Below the pieces are notes generated by a model. The model was given only the letters and a program-made list of their open reading frames with translations. It was not told the DNA's origin and made no database searches. Both the position numbers and the translations under genes were made by a program. Of a stretch of DNA of 64,000 nt, positions 58,695 through 64,000 are shown one piece after another (position 1 is the stretch's first letter; every line of letters starts with the position of its first letter). The DNA comes from Peromyscus leucopus (Eukaryota; Chordata; Mammalia; Rodentia; Cricetidae): assembly GCF_004664715.2 (NCBI RefSeq), contig NC_051075.1, positions 35,007,495 to 35,071,494 of the forward strand. Direction: 5' to 3'.

Positions 58695-60900
58695 CATAGT
58701 CTCATTTCCATTATGCCCAGAAGATTTCTTCGTGCTTTGAAACAATGACAGAGGTGTTTCACCCATGTTTACACACTTGATAAATGCCATTTTATATTTT
58801 ATTTAATTAAATATTCTTGTAAATAAATGATTAGGTACATTGCATCATAGCACAACACTGTATGACATGTTTTACTATATGTAATTAAAGAGGAAATTAA
58901 AAAGTCTTTGACACACTTCAGGATGAACTAAAGTAGATGTAGTCACAGACAATGAAACTCTAATTTTAGAGGATTTGTGAATTTCACACAAGTGAGATAC
59001 TCTAGAGGACAGTGTAGCCTATGGTTGTTATCTTATAGTAGAGAGAGAATTCGTCATTTAGAAGTCATTTTTCTTTGGCATATACTAGTGAGTCCTTGAT
59101 GTTATACTTTGCATTGGTAGAACACTTCCCATTGTAAGCAAAACACTCTAGTGGATTTGACATTTAGTTAGATTTGGGGATGCATTTCACCAGAGGTCAG
59201 TATTCATGTAGCAAAATAATGCATACTGGGGCAAATGTAATTTGCTAAAGTTTCACCTTCTAGAAAGTTTTCTTTGTATGTGGAGTAGAATGAAGAAGTA
59301 GAGAAATATATTTTTGTGTACCTTAAAGTCATTTTTATAGTGAGCTCATGGCTATTTTTTATTGTTAATTTTCACCTTGAAAGTTACAGAAGTTGTTGTA
59401 CAGCTGGAAGGGGAAGCAGCCGGAGGGGGAAGTAGAAAAAAATAAGTTCAGGACCATCTTGAAACTTCTGGCCTAACTATGGTTGAATTGAGACAGAGAT
59501 AAAGAATTTAAGCTCTGCATTGATAAAGAAGCCACTCTGTTAATACCCTGGGACTCCATAGTGGGAGTCTTTAGCATGTTAGGGAAACTCTGGCAAGGAC
59601 ATTGGTTAGTTAAAGAAGCTGCATTGGCAGGTGAAATAGGTTATCTCTTTAAGTGGATTGAGAAGGCAGTGGCTGGGGAAATTTGGAGCAGCCCTAAGAG
59701 CGAGCTTGGGTTGCAAGCACAGGAACATTCCATGTAGGAAGAACAAGTGAAAAGTCCCTTGTGGGTTTCCAGTAATGACTTGAGAGGATTCTCTTTTCTC
59801 GAGAAGCTTGAGATGCATCAATCATGGGATGCCATTCAAGGTTTTATCATAAGGGAACAGAACTCCATCACTGTTGACAGACTGGAGAGACCTAAGAATT
59901 TGAGCTGCTTAAGACTTGAAATTTATAGCAGGTAAGGGACTGAGATGAGCCAGCAGGGTCATTTTCTTTATGCATGTTATCAACAAATAACCTTTTTAAG
60001 TAGAGATAATCCCCGCATGTCTAAAGCAAACTGTGAAGAGTTCAATTATTTTCAAATTTCTTTTTGTTGAAGGCATTTACATTCTGATGGGAACCGGGCT
60101 GATATCAATAGCAATGGAACAGCTGGTTAAAGAGAAATCTAGTATGATATTTAGAATCTTTGATAGTGAAACCATACTCAATATACCCTATTGGCACGAA
60201 GCATGCATGCAGAGACATCCAAAAGAGAAGAAAATGGCCGGCAGAGCTGGCTGCAATTGGGATTTTCGCTTTGAGAGTACATTGCCTTCATATATATGTA
60301 TGCATGGTATATAATAATACTATTTTATTTATTACAGGATTGCAGATATTGGTAAAAATTTGTGCCAATGAACAAGGACATTGAAAATAAAGCAATAGCT
60401 TAACATGCATGAACACATGACTTGAGATTTTATTATCAAAGGAAATACAATACAGTAAGAAAAATACTTAGAGAACTAGTGGTTATTTAACTAAGTTCCC
60501 AAAGTAATAGCAAGTGTTGCTGCTCCTCAATAATTCAACACATTTCACTGCTATAAATATTGCATTGGTCACTTTAAGTGTTTTGAAGATGTAATATTTT
60601 GTGGCAGTGAATACATTGTACAATGCTGTTTTCCTTTTGCACATTAGTTTATTTGGAGTTACAGTTTACCACCACTATTCTAATACCTTATATTTTTTTG
60701 TCATTTAACTTTTACATCAATAAAATATGCTTTTGAACACAAAATTTTAAAAATCATACTTCATAAGACATATTTTCCTTGACCTAAGTTGTTTTCTTTC
60801 TATCTGGGAGTCACCCCACAGTTTTCAAGTACTCTTTTAAGTAGTCAACTTCTGTGCTTCACTTTTCAGATAAATATATCAGACCCAGCAGCACACTTAA
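58695..60900. other. Unique sequence, no gene identified
   Basis: About 2.2 kb without a recognised repeat. The less AT-rich part at 59395-59945 ends with CAG|GTAAGGG (59929-59937), an ideal splice-donor sequence, and AATAAA occurs near 60385. These are isolated signals without a convincing ORF. Confidence 0.4.
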
Positions 60901-60904
60901 TGAT

Positions 60905-61335
60905 GGGAGGATATCACTAGATGACTGGCCACACTAGTGGAAGCCCATGAACTGTGGTCTGGTGGCTGTGGAGCCCCCATGGAACTGGACTAGGCCCTCT
61001 AGATATGGAAGACGGTTGTTTGGCTCGAACTGTTTGGGGGCACCCAGGCAGAGGGATCAGGATCTGTCCCTGGTCTACAGTCAGGCTTCTGGGAATCCAG
61101 TGCCTGTGGTGTGATGTCTTGCACAGCCTTGGTGCAGTAGGAAAGGGTTTGGACCTGCCTAGGCTCAGTGTACTGCGCTCTGCTGACTCCCCATGGGAGA
61201 CCTCGATTTGGGGGGTGTGGGGATGCTGGGTGGCTTGTGAAAGAGGGCTGGGGGATGGGAGAAGGGAGGAGGTGGGATCTGTGGATGGTATGTGGAGTAA
61301 GTAGAAAATTTCTTAATAAAGAAATAAAAAAAAGA
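60905..61335 (+). mobile_element. L1 3' UTR (sense) with A-rich end
   Basis: Landmarks are CATGAACTGTGGTCTGGTGG (60947), TGGAACTGGACTAGGCCCTC (60980), GGGGCACCCAGGCAGAGGGA (61037) and GATCTGTGGATGGTATGTGG (61277), followed by AATAAAGAAATAAAAAAAAG. It is 5' truncated with no ORF2. ORFs on both strands here are shadows. Confidence 0.8.
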
Positions 61336-61379
61336 ATCTTTGATTTTTGTTGTTTCTTTAAAAAATACATATTGAATAA

Positions 61380-61475
61380 GTATTTATATATATATGCTAT
61401 GAATATAAATATATATGTCATGTTAAAATATTTATATATGATTTATATCATGATATATATATATATATATGCTAA
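61380..61475. repeat. (TA)n-rich low-complexity tract
   Basis: Runs of TATATA at 61386-61395 and 61450-61470 within AT-only DNA. Confidence 0.85.
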
Positions 61476-61599
61476 AAATATGGAAGTTACAGAAAGCTAT
61501 AATTGGTATATTGATGCAAAATTATACCAGACTTAGGAATTCATTCAGAATTTTCTAAATTTTTCCTTTTTTCATACCATATAAATTTATTACATTATA

Positions 61600-61791
61600 T
61601 TTTAAAATGTTTTATTTATTTTTATGTACATTGCTATTTTGCCAGCATGTATGTCTGTGTGAGGGTACCAGATCCCCTGGAACTGGAGTTACATACAGTT
61701 GTGAGCTGCCATGTGTGTGCTAGGAACTGAACCTGGGTCCTCTGGAATCGTAGCCAATGCTCTTCACCACCAACCCATCTTTCCAGCCCCT
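61600..61791 (-). mobile_element. B3 SINE (antisense)
   Basis: Plus strand: GCCAGCATGTATGTCTGTGT, CCAGATCCCCTGGAACTGGA, GTTACATACAGTTGTGAGCT, GAACTGAACCTGGGTCCTCT and CCCATCTTTCCAGCCCC are the reversed B3 consensus. Confidence 0.88.
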
Positions 61792-61794
61792 GTT

Positions 61795-64000
61795 ACACTA
61801 CAGTATATGACAATAAACAACATACTGAAAAATGAAGTATACTGACTATTGGAAATAAATCCAGCCAAAAAAAAATCATACTTAAATAAAATAAAAGTGT
61901 AAATTCTGATTCTACTCGGTATCAGAGCCACGAATATAGAAATCTTCCATAAATAGAAAAAGACAGAAATGTCTTCTAAGTAACTTTTTAGGAAACTTTC
62001 ACATGTGGATCTTCACTCCCCAAGAGCTTGAGCAAGATGAGCCTTTTCAATGTATCCTTCAGGTTTATCTGGGACTTTCTCTCTACACTGAGCTGCTTTT
62101 ATTAAAATGAAAAAAAAACCTGTAGTTATTATTTTTTTAAATAATTCTTCAATACTTCTTTCCCTTGCTAAAATTATATTTGGCATTTCAAATGGACATA
62201 CGTTTTCATACTCCTTTGGTTTCTACTATACATTTTTCACATTTTCATGCTTTTATTTTGACATTCTTAAAATTGTTATTGGCCCATCGAATTTAATTAG
62301 TTTGTTCTGAAAGCTTTCTCAGAATTCACTTTTTGTAACCAGTACATAACTCACTGTAAACCAGAGAATAGATAAATTAATATTAATATTTTGAATTTTT
62401 AATAAAACTATTTATTATATTTTATTGGGAACTGGAAAATACCACAGTACCAACTATTATCCACAGCATGCATTATGCAAAAAATGATATCATGGATTCT
62501 AGCTGTGTGGACCCAAATACTTAGTAGTAATCGATAAAACATTTCTTTCAAAGAACTGAATTTGTTTGTCTTACTGAAGAAACAAATGGACGACAATCAT
62601 ATATTCAAGTATTTAAAAAAATGACATCTTAAACGTGAACTCAGTTTATTACACTTACATATCTAAGTATGTACTAAACAAAATTAATGACTAATCAAAT
62701 AAATTTGTCTTCTTCTGATAGAATAGATCATATTGAATGACTGAAAACATATCCAATTCATAAAATCTTGAGTTCTTTCTTAAATTTAAATATATATTTT
62801 AGGGATCAGCTTGAATTCTCAACCACAGCAAACATCATCTAGTGTTCAGGTAATTGATAATGATGATTATTAAAATTACCAGTGATGAATACAAGGTCCT
62901 GAATCTGTATGTTCACTTTTGGCTTATTTTCCAGCAACTCAGTAGATCAAAGGAATGTCAGATAACTGGTGTATGTATTACTTGTTGGAATATAAATGTA
63001 CCCCCAAGGTAATTTTTATTCTTTTTTTAAATAAATCTGTATTATTTGTTTACCTTTCTTCTCTTTATTTCCATCCAAGCATGTTTTAAGAGTTGCTTGG
63101 AGCCCTTTATCCTTACATCAACCTCTGTATGTCTGTGGAATCTCCAGGGATACTATCCCCCAGGTGGTAAGCAGACATTCTGGGCACTCCAGTAGAATTT
63201 AAATTTGGTTTATTAGAGTGAAGCGGCCTCATGAGAAGTGAAAATAATGCAATGCTGTTTTAGTTACATTGCCTTTGTTCAAATAACTTAACATATGTAA
63301 AATAAGACTTACGAACTGAAGGAAAATAATGATCTTTCTGAAGATATTTCTTAATGAAATTGGAATATCCTTTCAAAGGACACTCTTGCAAGGATGTATG
63401 AAAAATGTAAATGATGCCATTTAGCTTGAAAATAAGAAACTGAATGTGATTCATCCACATATGATATGATTTCTGCTTTTATAAGTAGTAATGTATAAGT
63501 ATTTTAATTTAAAATACAGAAAGGAAAATGTCTGTATTATTTTTCAAAATAACCAAATGAGCTTTTAAAACCTGAAAATTAAGGAATGACATAGAGAATG
63601 CCATTAGTAATTTTTTGCAAGTCACCTATAAATAGCAATTTTATTATCTATCTAGACTATTATGTAATAATTTGTAATACACAAACACTATACAGATATG
63701 GTATATATATTCAAGTTGTCTTATTTGTAGTTATATATCACAAAGAACCTATAGTTTTGGAGCTAACGTGATGACAAAATTTTGTTTAATTTTTTTTCAA
63801 TGTAAGCAAATTATTTCGTATCAGAAAATTGCATTACAAGAAATACAATACAATTCTAATAACATCTATTAGATAGATTGAGAGTCTTAGAACAATTGAG
63901 TGATGTTAGAAAGATTAAACATATCATTGGGTATTAAATTTAAAACCCAATATAACTACATTAAAAAGCCATACATTAGTAATGTTTTATTTTCTAATTT
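61795..64000. other. AT-rich unique sequence, no gene seen
   Basis: About 2.2 kb with no recognised repeat, exon or RNA gene. It reaches the window edge. Confidence 0.4.

Noticed and set aside
60148..61345. AGAATCTTTGAT at about 60150 and after the L1 tail at about 61335 as a target-site duplication
   Set aside because: The sequence between about 60160 and 60900 does not look like L1, so the match is probably chance.
60999..61536. ORFs of 116, 122 and 140 codons on both strands
   Set aside because: They cross the L1 3' UTR and the TA-rich tract; overlapping open frames on both strands reflect composition, not genes.

Overview
This is non-coding mammalian DNA from a muroid rodent, most likely a cricetid (hamster, vole or deer-mouse group). 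It carries B1, B2/B3 and B4 SINEs, Lx-type L1 3' ends, MaLR/ERVL LTRs and AT-rich unique sequence. Four of six B1 copies have the right-half variant GGAAAGGCGCAAAGC (or close to it) instead of the Mus-type AGGACAGCCAGGGC, which points to Cricetidae. That species call is inference from memory of the families; no search was run. I found no intact protein-coding gene, no exon of a known gene, no tRNA or rRNA and no bacterial feature. The only recognisable cellular gene is a dead RPL23A retrocopy (49630-50159).

Layout. 1-7370: unique AT-rich DNA with old SINEs, an Lx 3' UTR piece, and a B2/B3 SINE split by an unusual inverted-repeat, LTR-derived element (2346-2977). 7371-11660: a 5'-truncated L1 joined to a probable non-autonomous LTR element, then Lx 3' UTR. 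12500-18110: mosaic of antisense L1, nested LTRs, a B1-bearing LTR (14007-14493) and a long TC/AC microsatellite. 18340-19140: ERV-like sequence and an LTR. 20130-26720: dense L1 block with two twin-primed (5'-inverted) L1 insertions, another LTR, and an ancient antisense L1 holding a B1. 27000-36600: scattered SINEs, L1 and LTR pieces in unique DNA. 36600-41340: the longest repeat-poor stretch. 41340-47520: B1/B4 insertions, a 75-bp tandem duplication and an Lx 3' UTR. 49212-50159: a solo ERVK-type LTR followed by the RPL23A retrocopy on the same strand. 51619-57090: MaLR/ERVL LTRs, a compound microsatellite, a long Lx 3' UTR and a third twin-primed L1. 57090-64000: mostly unique AT-rich DNA with two L1 3' ends and a B3.

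The sequence is best read as a stack of retrotransposition events. Exact target-site duplications can be read off for many of them: three inverted L1s, four or five B1s, one B2, two ERVK-type LTRs, the inverted-repeat LTR element, one MaLR-type LTR, a short unknown retrocopy and the RPL23A pseudogene. The strongest candidates for something unusual are the TSD-flanked palindromic LTR element, the cluster of three twin-primed L1s, the LTR that carries B1-derived segments, and the unidentified GC-rich mini-retrocopy at 4003-4146.
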